Assembly (NCBI GenBank): GCA_007130855.1
Contig: SLRS01000039.1
Coordinates: 1 to 64,000 of the forward strand
Source: Trueperaceae bacterium
GTDB taxonomy: Bacteria > Deinococcota > Deinococci > Deinococcales > Trueperaceae
DNA: 64,000 nt
Reading direction: 5' to 3'
The notes under the pieces were generated by a model that ran no database searches, was not told the DNA's origin, and saw only the letters and a program-made list of their open reading frames with translations. The position numbers and the translations under genes were made by a program. Shown here in pieces: positions 8,598 through 22,762 of the stretch. How positions within the stretch are numbered: the first letter of the stretch is position 1; the number at the start of each line of letters is the position of its first letter.

Positions 8598-9299
8598 TCA
8601 CGTCTTGCCGGCAGCCGGCTCCTCGGTGGTCGCGGCGTGGCGCGCGTCGCGGCGCCGCTGACTCGCGCGCGCGTGCGCTCGCTCGAGCGGCGCGAACAGG
8701 CGCAGGCCGGCCTGCATCAACGGCCCGATCGACAGCGCGAACACCAGCGTCCCGACGCCGACCGTGCCGCCGAGCACGTAGCCCAGCGCCAGCACGCACA
8801 CCTCGACCAGGGTCCGCGACCGCGACACCGTGGTGCCGAGCAAGCGCGCGAGCCCCAAGGCGAAGCCGTCGCGCGGCCCGGCGCCGAGCCCGGCCGTGAG
8901 GTAGAAGCCGGTCGCGGCCCCATTGAGCAGCAGCCCGGCACCGAACAGCGCCGCACCGGCCGGCCACGTCGCGGGTGCAGGCAGCAGCGGCAGCGTCAGG
9001 AAGGCGTCCACCCACAGCCCCACCACCAGCATGTTCATCACCGTGCCGAAGCCGGGCCGGATGCGCGCCACGCCCCAGGAGAACGCCAACAGCGTGATGC
9101 CCGTGGCGATCATCCCCTGCCCGATCGACAGCGGGGTGCGCAACGCCAGGCCTTCGTGGAATACGTCCCAGGGGCCGAGCCCCACGCCCGCTCGCAGCAT
9201 GGCCGCCAGGCTGAACCCGAACAGCATCAGACCGGCGTGCACATGGAGGACACGCCAGGCGATGGTGCGCCAGTCGTGGTGGCGGGGCGAGGGAGGCAC
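8598..9299 (-). CDS. YczE/YitT-like integral membrane protein
   Basis: This 233-residue protein has five or so hydrophobic helices and the glycine-rich blocks (GLGPWDVFHEGLA, GLGAGPRDGFALGLAR) typical of the YczE/YyaS/YitT family. Members are uncharacterised membrane proteins, some coded beside regulators or transporters. The GTG at 9299 is chosen because an extended -10 (TGGTAGGCT) ends seven bases before it, so the message would be leaderless; an internal GTG or ATG is less likely. The C-terminal 40 residues are basic and low in complexity. It is convergent with the cytochrome gene and divergent from the pullulanase. Confidence 0.8.
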   Translation of the reverse strand: MPPSPRHHDWRTIAWRVLHVHAGLMLFGFSLAAMLRAGVGLGPWDVFHEGLALRTPLSIGQGMIATGITLLAFSWGVARIRPGFGTVMNMLVVGLWVDAFLTLPLLPAPATWPAGAALFGAGLLLNGAATGFYLTAGLGAGPRDGFALGLARLLGTTVSRSRTLVEVCVLALGYVLGGTVGVGTLVFALSIGPLMQAGLRLFAPLERAHARASQRRRDARHAATTEEPAAGKT

Positions 9300-9306
9300 C
9301 GCGCGG

Positions 9307-9315
9307 AGCCTACCA
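9307..9315 (-). promoter_or_regulatory. Leaderless promoter of the YczE-like gene
   Basis: Read on the minus strand this is TGGTAGGCT, an extended -10 ending seven bases before GTG 9299. Transcription would begin at or next to the start codon. Confidence 0.55.
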
Positions 9316-9322
9316 CCGGCGG

Positions 9323-9328
9323 TAGACT
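9323..9328 (+). promoter_or_regulatory. -10 element for the pullulanase
   Basis: TAGACT, the same hexamer that stands before several leaderless genes here, lies 52 bases upstream of the pullulanase ATG. The resulting leader of about 45 bases holds a strong ribosome site (AGGAGGA at 9368-9374). The opposite-strand YczE promoter is only about ten bases away, so the two genes share a bidirectional control region. Confidence 0.45.
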
Positions 9329-9380
9329 CGCAGCGTACCGGCGGCGCTCGAAGCCCACGCGCCTTCGAGGAGGAACCTGC

Positions 9381-12793
<3,413 letters not shown>

Positions 12794-12797
<4 letters not shown>

Positions 12798-13783
12798 GCA
12801 GGGCTGGCAGCGACGGCCGGCGCGTGGTCGTGACCCGTGCTCTGCCCGCGGCCTGGCTGGCCCCCTTGGCCGAGGCCGGGCTCGAGCTCGACGTGATCGA
12901 TCAGCACGAGGCGCCGAGCACCGCGGAACTCCACGAGCGCGTGCGCGGCGCCAGCGCGTTGTGGGTGATGCTGGGCGACCGCGTCGACGCCGCCCTGTTG
13001 GACGCGGCAGGACCCCAGCTGCGGGTGGTGGCGACCTTCTCGGTGGGCGTCGATCACGTCGATCTCGCCGCTTGCCGGGAGCGCGACGTGGCCCTCGCGA
13101 ATACACCCGAGGTGCTGACCAACGCCACCGCCGACCTGGCGATGGCACTGCTGCTGGCGCTCGCGCGACGGCTACGTGAGGGCGAGGCGCTGCTGCGCTC
13201 GGGCAGGTGGGCCGGTTGGGGGCCGCAGCAGCTGCTGGGCTTCGATCTCGATGGCGCGCGCGTGCTGGTGGTGGGCCCGGGACGGATCGGCAGCGCCTTC
13301 GCGCGACGCGTGCGGGCGTTCGGCGCGCGCGTGACGTACCACGGTCGGCGTGCGCGTCCCGAACTCGACGAGGAGCTGGGTGCACGCTTCGAGCCGGACC
13401 TGGAGGCCGCCTTGGCACGCAGCGAGGTGGTCAGCCTGCATGCACCGCTGACCGATGCCACTTATCACCTGCTCGACGCGCGCCGGCTGCGGCTGCTGCC
13501 ACCAGGCGCGCTCGTCGTGAACACGGCGCGCGGGCCCCTCATCGACGAAGCCGCACTCGTGGACGCGCTGCGCGACGCGCACCTCGGCGGTGCTGGACTC
13601 GACGTGTTCGAGCGGGAGCCGCAGGTGCACTCGGGCCTGCTGGAGCTGCCGAACGTGGTGATGTTGCCTCACCTCGGGTCGGCCACGCGCGGCACGCGTC
13701 AGACGATGGCGGCGCTCGTGACCGACGCCATCACCGCGGTCCTGCGCGGAGCACGGCCGGCGAACCTGGTGGGCGACCCGTGA
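12794..13783 (+). CDS. D-isomer 2-hydroxyacid dehydrogenase (glyoxylate/hydroxypyruvate reductase type)
   Basis: This 329-residue NAD(P)-dependent enzyme reduces 2-oxoacids such as glyoxylate or hydroxypyruvate. The nucleotide-binding loop is VVGPGRIG (159-166; the usual first turn is GLGRIG), and the catalytic triad R246 (NTARG), E275 (FEREP) and H293 (LPHLGS) is complete. It overlaps the pullulanase stop by four bases (ATGA), so the two are translationally coupled, although no metabolic link is obvious. The exact substrate cannot be told from sequence. It ends seven bases before the convergent gyrB stop. Confidence 0.85.
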
Positions 13784-13790
13784 GCGTCGT

Positions 13791-15773
<1,983 letters not shown>

Positions 15774-15875
15774 TCATGCCGCCACACGGCGATCGCATGG
15801 CCCTGCCAGGGGCCTCGGCGGCGGCTTCGGTTCGCTGGGTGGGGATGGGCCCGAAAGGCCCCCCAAGGCGGCCTC

Positions 15876-15905
15876 ATCATACCCCGACCACGACCTCCGG
15901 GTCAA
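15876..15905 (-). promoter_or_regulatory. Sigma-70 type promoter of gyrB
   Basis: On the minus strand TTGACC (15905-15900) and TATGAT (15881-15876) are separated by 18 bases, the best full -35/-10 pair in the window. Transcription from near 15869 gives a leader of about 114 bases that contains a GC-rich hairpin (GGGCC-TTTCG-GGCCC). Confidence 0.65.
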
Positions 15906-15914
15906 ACCAGCTTT

Positions 15915-15929
15915 CTCGTCCTGGACGAG
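15915..15929 (+). promoter_or_regulatory. 15-bp palindrome upstream of the gyrB -35
   Basis: CTCGTCCTGGACGAG is a perfect inverted repeat around a central T, nine bases upstream of the gyrB -35. It has no T-run after it on either strand, so it is more likely an operator than a terminator for proA. It does not match the known Deinococcus radiation-response palindrome. Confidence 0.35.
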
Positions 15930-15984
15930 CCTCATGGCCTCTAGCGCCGAGCCCTGGCAGGAACCGGCCGGGCTCACGAGGCGC

Positions 15985-17268
15985 TCAGCCACGCACCTGC
16001 CCGCTACCGTCCACCACGTACTTGGTGGTGACGAGCTGGGCCAGCCCCATGGGCCCGCGCGCGTGCAGCTTCTGGGTGCTGATGCCGATCTCGGCGCCGA
16101 ACCCGAACTCGAAGCCATCGGTGAAGCGCGTCGAGGCGTTCACGTAGACCGCCGCGGCATCGACCTCGTCCTGGAAACGTCGTCCCGCACGCAGGGAGCG
16201 CGTCACGATCGCCTCGGAGTGGCCGCTTCCGAAGCGTGCGACGTGAGCGAGCGCCGCGTCGATGCCTGCCACGACCCGCACGGCCAGCTCGAAGTCGAGG
16301 TACTCCGTCGCCCAGTCGGCCTCTGTGGCCGGTTCGACCGGGACCTCGCCGGCCAGCGCCAACGTCCCCTCGCAGCCGTGCAGGCGCACACCGTGGGCGT
16401 GCAGGTCGGCGAGCATCCGCGGGAGCCAGGCCGGCGCCATGTCAGCATCGACCAAGAGGGTCTCGACGGCGTTGCAGACGCCCGGGCGCCGCACCTTGGC
16501 GTCGAGCACGATCGCGCTCGCCATGGCCGGATCGGCGTCGGCGTGCACGTAGACGTGGCAGTTGCCCACGCCGGTCTCGATCACCGGCACCTGCGCATTT
16601 CGCACCACGTGCTCGATCAGGCCGGCGCCGCCGCGCGGGATCACCAGGTCGACCTGGCCACGCGCCCGGAGCAGCGCCGTCACCTGCGCCCGGTCGGGAT
16701 CGTCGACGAGCTGGACGGTGTCGGGGGGCAACCCCGCGCGCTCCAGCCCGGTGCGCATCGCGTGCACGAGGGCGCGGTTGCTGGCGAGCGCGTTGGCGGA
16801 GCCGCGCAGCACCGCCACCGACCCGGCCCGCAGCGCCAGGGCGGCCGCGTCGACGGTCACGTTGGGGCGCGACTCGTAGACCATCGCGATCACCCCGAAC
16901 GGCACGGTGCGCTGCTGCACGCGCAGGCCGTTGGCCAGCGTCCAGCCCGACACCAGCCGCCCGACCGGATCGGGCAGGGCCGCCACCTGCCGCACGGCCG
17001 CCGCCATGCCGGCCAGGCGTCGCTCGTCCAACGTCAGCCGGTCGACGAGCGACGTGGCCGTGCCGGCCTGACGCTCGCGCTCGACGTCGCCGCGGTTGGC
17101 CGCAAGCACCACGTCGGCGCCGGCCTCGATGGCATCGGCCAGTGCCTCCAGGCCCGCCTCGCGGTCGGCGGCGGCCACCAACCGGGCCGCCACGCGCGCG
17201 CGAGCGAGACACGCCGCCAGGTCGAACGGGCTCGGGCCTCCTGCAACGGATGTCGTCTGGGACAGCAT
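15985..17268 (-). CDS. proA: Glutamate-5-semialdehyde dehydrogenase (gamma-glutamyl phosphate reductase)
   Basis: This 427-residue enzyme makes glutamate-5-semialdehyde from gamma-glutamyl phosphate with NADPH, the second step of proline synthesis. The catalytic cysteine is C265 in RRPGVCNAVET, and YESRPNVTVD and PRGGAGLIEHV are family blocks. ATG 17268 is preferred over ATG 17283 because an extended -10 (TGCTATGCT) ends five bases before it and actually overlaps the upstream ATG; the message would be leaderless. proB is not adjacent. It is divergent from an SDR gene 60 bases away and lies upstream of gyrB on the same strand. Confidence 0.92.
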   Translation of the reverse strand: MLSQTTSVAGGPSPFDLAACLARARVAARLVAAADREAGLEALADAIEAGADVVLAANRGDVERERQAGTATSLVDRLTLDERRLAGMAAAVRQVAALPDPVGRLVSGWTLANGLRVQQRTVPFGVIAMVYESRPNVTVDAAALALRAGSVAVLRGSANALASNRALVHAMRTGLERAGLPPDTVQLVDDPDRAQVTALLRARGQVDLVIPRGGAGLIEHVVRNAQVPVIETGVGNCHVYVHADADPAMASAIVLDAKVRRPGVCNAVETLLVDADMAPAWLPRMLADLHAHGVRLHGCEGTLALAGEVPVEPATEADWATEYLDFELAVRVVAGIDAALAHVARFGSGHSEAIVTRSLRAGRRFQDEVDAAAVYVNASTRFTDGFEFGFGAEIGISTQKLHARGPMGLAQLVTTKYVVDGSGQVRG

Positions 17269-17273
17269 GGCGG

Positions 17274-17282
17274 AGCATAGCA
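17274..17282 (-). promoter_or_regulatory. Leaderless promoter of proA
   Basis: Minus-strand TGCTATGCT is an extended -10 ending five bases before ATG 17268. It decides between two in-frame ATG codons, because the upstream one (17283-17281) overlaps the promoter itself. Confidence 0.6.
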
Positions 17283-17305
17283 TGCACCTGCGCCGGAGCC
17301 GGGCG

Positions 17306-17311
17306 TAGACT
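17306..17311 (+). promoter_or_regulatory. -10 element of the SDR gene at 17329
   Basis: TAGACT lies 17 bases before ATG 17329. Transcription near 17318 would leave only a very short leader around the ribosome site GAGGAGG (17317-17323). Confidence 0.4.
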
Positions 17312-17328
17312 CACGCGAGGAGGCCCGC

Positions 17329-18021
17329 ATGTCCGGACAGCCGACCGCCCTCGTGACGGGTGCCGTTGGAGCCCTCGCCGCGCCCCTGATCGCCGAACTC
17401 GAGGGCGCCGGTTGGCGTCTCGCGCTCCTCAGCAAGGGACCGGTCGAGCGCCTGCGCGAGCGTTATCCCGAGCGCTCCACGGCAAGTGTCGACCTCACCG
17501 ACGAGCCCGCGGCGCGCAAGGTCATCGCTCGGCTCGAGCAGGAGGTCGGCGGCTTCGACGCCGTCGTCAACCTGGCCGGCGGCTACGCGCAGCATGCCGC
17601 CGTGGACGTCCGCCTCGAACAGCTGCACCAGCAGCTCGCGATCAACCTGAGCAGCACGGTCGTGGCCACCACGGCCGTGCTCCCCGGCATGCTGGAGCGT
17701 GGCCGCGGCACCATCGTCGGCATCGCCGGCGCGGCGGCGGTCGACGGCGCTGCGCGCTCGGCCGCCTACGCTGCCGCCAAGGCGGCCGTGGTGGCGTACC
17801 TGCGCTCACTCGACCGCGAACTGGCGGCCCAGGACGTGCGTGCGCTGGTCGTCTACCCGATGGGCACGCTCGACACGCCTGCGAACCGCGACGCCCTGCC
17901 CGAAGCCGACCCGAGCGGCTGGATCGCCACCACCACCCTTGCGGCGGCGATCGTCCACGCCATGACGCTCGGCCCGCGCGCGCGTTTCCTCGAGTTGAAG
18001 GTCTGGCCCGACCCGAGCTGA
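17329..18021 (+). CDS. SDR-family protein lacking the usual catalytic serine
   Basis: This 230-residue Rossmann-fold protein has the nucleotide-binding start VTGAVGALA, the NLAGG block (81-85) and the Y147-xxx-K151 pair of short-chain dehydrogenases. The serine normally found 13 residues before the tyrosine is replaced by a glycine within GIAGAAA (131-137). It may therefore act on an unusual substrate, use a neighbouring group, or have lost activity. ATG 17329 has a strong GAGGAGG site five to six bases upstream. It is a single gene between proA (divergent) and a convergent M16 protease, so context does not suggest a pathway. Confidence 0.75.
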   Translation: MSGQPTALVTGAVGALAAPLIAELEGAGWRLALLSKGPVERLRERYPERSTASVDLTDEPAARKVIARLEQEVGGFDAVVNLAGGYAQHAAVDVRLEQLHQQLAINLSSTVVATTAVLPGMLERGRGTIVGIAGAAAVDGAARSAAYAAAKAAVVAYLRSLDRELAAQDVRALVVYPMGTLDTPANRDALPEADPSGWIATTTLAAAIVHAMTLGPRARFLELKVWPDPS

Positions 18022-18087
18022 GCGGTTCACGGGCTCGCCAGGCCCCCCGGTCACGGGGCGTGCTCGAACCTGCGCCCGCAGCGCTGC

Positions 18088-20997
18088 TCAGGCCGGTTCG
18101 CGCACCACCCAGTCCGCGGCAGCGCCAACCGCCTCGAGGCTGGCGCGCGGACCGAGCACGATCGAGGGCGGCGGTCCGGCCGCGTCGAGCGCCTCCGCCA
18201 GCATCCGAAAGTCGCGCCGGGTGGTAGCCAGGAGCTCTTCACGCAGCCGCTCGACCTCACCCTCGGAGCGACGCAGGTAGCGCAACAGCGTGCGGTAGCC
18301 GGTCGCGTGCGGCGACGTGTACGGATCGAGCTTGCCCGCCGCGCCCACGATCAAGGTGTCGAGGTCGCGTTCGCCGAGCGCTCCGGCGGCCCGGCGCAAC
18401 TCCGCGGCGGCCGCTTGGAACGTGGCCAGCGTCGACGCCAGGTTCGGGTCTCGGTACGACCAGGTCGTCAACGCACCCGCCGACGCGTCGAGCGCCGCGC
18501 CGGCGCCGTACGCGCCACCCCGGAACCGCAGCGCCGGGATCAGTACGTCGGCGGAGAGGTAGCGCGCCGCCGCCAGCCAGCTGCCAGGCACGAGCCGGCC
18601 GTTGCCGAGCTGCCAGCGCACTCCGGCATAGTGCACCTGGCCAGGCAGCGTCCAGCCCTCCTGGGACGCGGGCGCTGCCAGCCTCGGCCGGTGCCGCTCC
18701 GGGGCACCGTTCGGGAGTCGGCGCACCAGCCGTGTCACACCGGCCCGGGCGGCGTCGCCGGCGGCACTGTCGGCACTGACGCCGGCCACGAGCGCCCCTC
18801 GTGCCAGCAGCCGGGCTCGCACTTCGGACAACTCGTCGCGCAAGGCCTCCCAGTCGTCGTCGACGCGTCGAACGAAGGTCTCCAGCAGCTCGAGCGAGGC
18901 GATCCCGCCGAGTTGCTCGGCCAGCCGCTCCTCGACGCTCCCGTGGGCCGCGAGGCGACGCATGACGAACCGATGCCCGGCCGGCTCGAGCGCGGTGCGC
19001 CGGCGGGTCAGGTCTTCGAGTGCCAACCGCCGGACGGCGGCGCGGTCGTCGATACGCGCTTCGGTGAGCACCTCGAACATGAGGTCGGCCAAGGCATCCG
19101 CACGTGCAGCCAAGGCCTTGCCGCGCAGCACGAAGCGCGCCACGCCCACACCCTGATCCGATCCGCCCGCCCCGTGGAGCGGGGGATGGGTCTCGATCGC
19201 GAAGGCGATGCCGCCGGTGTCGCGGTCGATGCGGCGGCTCAACGTGGCGAGATCGCTACGGGCGCTGCCCGTCTCGAGCAGCGCCCGGCCCAACACCGCG
19301 ACGTGCGGCAGCAGGCGCTCCGGCAAGGACGCGAGGTCGAACGCCAGGTCGAGGTAGACCACGCCGCGCGTCGGCTGCTCGATCCAGACGATCCGGGCGC
19401 CGTCGACGACCTCCACGCGGTAGCCGGGTCGCGCCCGCGTGGCAGCCAGGTCGGCGGGCCGCAGGCGCGGCAGCGAGGCCTTGGCCTCCTCGTCGTCGGG
19501 GCGCGCTTGGTGGGCCTCGAGCGCGGCCGCTGCCTCCGCCACCTGCGCGAGGCCGGCGGCGCCGAGCGTGGCGGCGAGGCGGCGGGAGCGCTGCCCTTCC
19601 TCGTCTTCGCGCCGGCGGCTCAGCTCGGGGTCAGGGACGATGGTCACGTCGAGCCGATGCGTCTGCTCGAGCAGGCCGCGGCGCAGCAACGCGGTGAGCG
19701 CGGCCCCGCCGTCCGCCGCGAGCCGCGCGTCGAGCTCGCCGAAGACCCGGTCGAGGTCGAGCGCTGCGACGGGGTCGCGGCCATGGAACCACACCCCCAT
19801 GACGCCGACCGCGAGCGCTACCCCGCGCTGACCGCCCCAGGCGTCGAGCTCGCGCGCGGCGAACTCGATCCGGTTGCGTGCGGCGGCCACGTCGTCGTTG
19901 CTCAGCCCCTCGTCGACGAGTCGCCCGAGGGCCGTGCGCACCAAGGCATGCACCTCGGGCGCGCGTTCGCTCGGCACGCCACGCAGGCCCACGCGGAACA
20001 CGCTCGTGCGCAACTCGTCGCTGAAACCACCGATGAACGCCTCGCCGAGGCCGGCGTCGAGCAGCGCGCGGCGCAGGAGCGCTGCCGGAGTCCCGATCAC
20101 CACGCGCGCCAGCAGCTGCCACATCAGGGTGTCGACCGGCGTGGCGGGATCGGGCAGGGCCCAGGCCACGGTCGCGATCGCCTTGCCGCGCGCGTCGGCA
20201 GGATAGGCGGCGGTGACTTCCCGGGGCGCGGCGAACGGCTCCGGCGCCGCCGGCGGCGCCATGGCCTCGAGCGGCGTCACACCCTGGAGATAACCCGCGA
20301 TGACGCCCAGCGCCGCCTCGATCGGCACGTCACCATGCAGCACGAAGCGGGCCCGGCTCGGGTGGTAGTGATCGCGGTGGAAGGCACGCAACTGCTCGTA
20401 GCCGAGCTCGGGGATCGCCGCCGGGTCGCCACCCGAATCGTGCCGGTAGGGCGTGTCGGGCAGGAGTCCGGCCGATTCGACGCGCTCGAGGACCCGGTCG
20501 GGGCTGCCGGCCGCGCCCTTCATCTCGTTGAACACCACGCCGTGCCAGCGCAGCGTGCCGGCTGCATCGCCGACCAAGTGCCAGGCTTCCTGTTCGAACG
20601 TCGCGCGCGTGAGGCGCGGCCGGAAGACGGCATCGAGGTAGACCTGCAACAGGTTCAGGAAGTCGCGCGGGTGATCGGTGGCGAACGGGTACACGGTGCG
20701 GTCGGGCCAGGTCATCGCGTTGATGAAGCCGGCCACCGATCCCTTGACCATCTCGAAGAAGGGGTCCTTCAGCGGAAAGCGCTCCGAACCGGCGAGCACC
20801 ATGTGCTCGAGGATGTGCGCCACGCCGGTATCGTCATCGGGCAGCGTGGCGAAGCCCACGGCGAAGGTCAGGTTGGGCTCGTCACTCGCGAGATGCAACA
20901 ACTCGGCACCGCTCGGCGCGTGACGGAGCAGGCGGGCGTGGACGCCGAGCAGGCCGAGCGGGTGCTCGCGGACCAGGGAGAAGCCATGCGTGGACAC
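18088..20997 (-). CDS. M16C peptidase, presequence-protease (PreP) type
   Basis: This 969-residue zinc peptidase belongs to the M16C group that degrades free peptides inside a two-half clamshell. The inverted zinc motif HILEH occurs at 61-65, followed by the family's GSERFPLKDPFFEM block and NAMTWPDRTVYP. The C-terminal half is the inactive M16 pair. No signal peptide is seen, so it is probably cytoplasmic. GTG 20997 is selected because an extended -10 (TGGTAGCGT) ends six bases before it, implying a leaderless message. It is divergent from the peptide ABC importer, which may supply peptides, but that link is only inference. Confidence 0.88.
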   Translation of the reverse strand: MSTHGFSLVREHPLGLLGVHARLLRHAPSGAELLHLASDEPNLTFAVGFATLPDDDTGVAHILEHMVLAGSERFPLKDPFFEMVKGSVAGFINAMTWPDRTVYPFATDHPRDFLNLLQVYLDAVFRPRLTRATFEQEAWHLVGDAAGTLRWHGVVFNEMKGAAGSPDRVLERVESAGLLPDTPYRHDSGGDPAAIPELGYEQLRAFHRDHYHPSRARFVLHGDVPIEAALGVIAGYLQGVTPLEAMAPPAAPEPFAAPREVTAAYPADARGKAIATVAWALPDPATPVDTLMWQLLARVVIGTPAALLRRALLDAGLGEAFIGGFSDELRTSVFRVGLRGVPSERAPEVHALVRTALGRLVDEGLSNDDVAAARNRIEFAARELDAWGGQRGVALAVGVMGVWFHGRDPVAALDLDRVFGELDARLAADGGAALTALLRRGLLEQTHRLDVTIVPDPELSRRREDEEGQRSRRLAATLGAAGLAQVAEAAAALEAHQARPDDEEAKASLPRLRPADLAATRARPGYRVEVVDGARIVWIEQPTRGVVYLDLAFDLASLPERLLPHVAVLGRALLETGSARSDLATLSRRIDRDTGGIAFAIETHPPLHGAGGSDQGVGVARFVLRGKALAARADALADLMFEVLTEARIDDRAAVRRLALEDLTRRRTALEPAGHRFVMRRLAAHGSVEERLAEQLGGIASLELLETFVRRVDDDWEALRDELSEVRARLLARGALVAGVSADSAAGDAARAGVTRLVRRLPNGAPERHRPRLAAPASQEGWTLPGQVHYAGVRWQLGNGRLVPGSWLAAARYLSADVLIPALRFRGGAYGAGAALDASAGALTTWSYRDPNLASTLATFQAAAAELRRAAGALGERDLDTLIVGAAGKLDPYTSPHATGYRTLLRYLRRSEGEVERLREELLATTRRDFRMLAEALDAAGPPPSIVLGPRASLEAVGAAADWVVREPA

Positions 20998-21003
20998 GGG
21001 CGG

Positions 21004-21012
21004 ACGCTACCA
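21004..21012 (-). promoter_or_regulatory. Leaderless promoter of the M16 peptidase
   Basis: Minus-strand TGGTAGCGT is an extended -10 ending six bases before GTG 20997. Confidence 0.55.
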
Positions 21013-21161
21013 TCCGGCCCAGGCGGCAACGGTTCCTTCCGGCGCGCTGCCGCGCCGGTCGCGTCTCGGGGGCGCGGGAAGACGGCGCCCACGGCGGCGC
21101 GCGGCCGCCGCGCCCGAGAGCGAGCCGAGCAGTAAGAATATGCACTTCGCTGCGTGAGAAA

Positions 21162-21170
21162 TGCTAAGCT
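21162..21170 (+). promoter_or_regulatory. Extended -10 promoter of the peptide ABC importer
   Basis: TGCTAAGCT matches an extended -10. The leader of about 47 bases ends in the ribosome site AGGAG (21215-21219) five bases before ATG 21225. Confidence 0.5.
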
Positions 21171-21224
21171 CTCGCAACCTCGGCTCGACGCTCGGCCACG
21201 AGCGTCGGCCGCACAGGAGTGATC

Positions 21225-22742
21225 ATGACCACGTGCCGCACGATCGTCCTCTTGGCGGGATCCTGGGCTCTCCTCCTCGCCGCTGCCGCCAACGCCCAGG
21301 TCCTCATCACCGCCCTCCCCGTCAACCCCACCTCACTCGACCCGCACCGCGCCATCGAGGGCTACTCCTTCATGGTCACCAATCAGCTGTACGACACCCT
21401 GGTTCGCCTCGGTGACGACGGCGCCATCGAAGCCGGCTTGGCGCTCGCCTGGAGCCGTCCCGAACCCACCGTCCTACGCCTCGAACTCCGCCGGGACGTG
21501 CGCTTCCACGACGGGCAGCCGCTCGACGCCGCTGCCGTCGCCGCATCGCTGCGACGCCTCGCCGATCCAGCCACCGGTGCCCGTGGCGGCTTCCTGCTCG
21601 CTGCCGTCGACCACATCGACGTGATCGACGACTACACCCTCGAGCTCGTCACCGCAGCGCCCTTCAGTCCCCTCCTCGCCAACCTCACCTTCCCTGCGAC
21701 CGCCATCGTGCCGCCCGACGCCGGCGAGGCGCTCGCTCGAACCCCCGTCGGCACCGGGCCCTTCCGCTTCGTGTCGTGGCGCGACGGCGACAGCGTCGAA
21801 CTCGCGGCCAATCCCGATCATTGGGGCGGGGCGCCGGCACTCGCCGGGATCCGCTACCGCGTCATGCCCGAGCGCGCCGCCCAGCTCATCGCCTTCCGCG
21901 CCGGCGAGCTCCATCTGATCCACGATCTGCCGCCCGACGCCTACCATGGCCTTGCCGACCGAGCCGACGCCGTGCTGGTCAGCTATCCCAGCGACCGAAC
22001 CAGCTACCTCGGTTTCAACGTCGAGCACCCCGTCCTCGGCGACCAACGCGTGCGCCACGCGATCGCGCACGCCGTCGACGCGCCATTGCTGGCCGAGACG
22101 CTGTTTCGCGGCCTCGCCCTGGCGCCGACGGGTCCGCTGGCACCCCTGGTGCGGTACGCCCTGCAGGAGCCCGATCCCTACCCGCACGACCCGCTGCGCG
22201 CTCGTGCCTTGCTGCGCGAGGCCGGTGCCGAGGGCACGCGCCTCACCCTCGACCTGGCCACGGACGGCGACCTCGACAGCGTCGCCCAGTACCTGCAAGC
22301 CGCCCTCCGCGACGTCGGCTTGGTGGTCGAGATCGCACGCCACGAGTTCGCCGTGCACTACGAGATCGTCACCTCGGGCCGCGCCGCGCTCTCGGTCGGG
22401 TTCTGGGGCTCGGACACGCTCGACCCCGACTTCATGCTCGGCGCCGCGCTGCACTCGCGCGAGATCGGCGCGAACAATGCCTCGCGCTACGCGCAGCCGG
22501 CGTTCGACGCCCTGCTGGCTCGGGGTGCGGCGCTCGAGGACGGCCCGGAGCGTGCCGCGGTCTACCGCGAAGCCCAACGGCGTGTCCTCGTCGATCTCCC
22601 GCTGCTGCCGCTGTACCACCACGTCGGCACCTACGCGAAGAGCGCCAGCCTCGAGGGCGAGCGGATCGTGGCGTCGTCGTTCCAGCTCGACCTGCGCGGC
22701 GCGCGTCTCGGAGCGGACGGAGCGGGCGCCAGCGAGCGCTGA
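21225..22742 (+). CDS. ABC transporter substrate-binding protein, family 5 (peptide/nickel type)
   Basis: This 505-residue protein has an N-terminal signal sequence (about 1-24, ending NAQ) and the family 5 pattern: DPHRAIEGYS...YDTLVR near the start, the LRRDVRFHDGQPLDA block, and TGPFRFVSW. It would bind peptides or a similar ligand outside the membrane and hand them to the permeases coded just downstream. ATG 21225 is preferred to GTG 21219 because AGGAG lies five bases before it and overlaps the GTG. It has no obvious lipobox, so it may be soluble in the periplasm rather than lipid-anchored. Confidence 0.88.
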   Translation: MTTCRTIVLLAGSWALLLAAAANAQVLITALPVNPTSLDPHRAIEGYSFMVTNQLYDTLVRLGDDGAIEAGLALAWSRPEPTVLRLELRRDVRFHDGQPLDAAAVAASLRRLADPATGARGGFLLAAVDHIDVIDDYTLELVTAAPFSPLLANLTFPATAIVPPDAGEALARTPVGTGPFRFVSWRDGDSVELAANPDHWGGAPALAGIRYRVMPERAAQLIAFRAGELHLIHDLPPDAYHGLADRADAVLVSYPSDRTSYLGFNVEHPVLGDQRVRHAIAHAVDAPLLAETLFRGLALAPTGPLAPLVRYALQEPDPYPHDPLRARALLREAGAEGTRLTLDLATDGDLDSVAQYLQAALRDVGLVVEIARHEFAVHYEIVTSGRAALSVGFWGSDTLDPDFMLGAALHSREIGANNASRYAQPAFDALLARGAALEDGPERAAVYREAQRRVLVDLPLLPLYHHVGTYAKSASLEGERIVASSFQLDLRGARLGADGAGASER

Positions 22743-22762
22743 CGCGCCGCGGCAGCGAACGC

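Noticed and set aside
15915-15929. Palindrome near gyrB as a terminator for proA
   Set aside because: The inverted repeat has almost no loop and no T-run follows on the minus strand.
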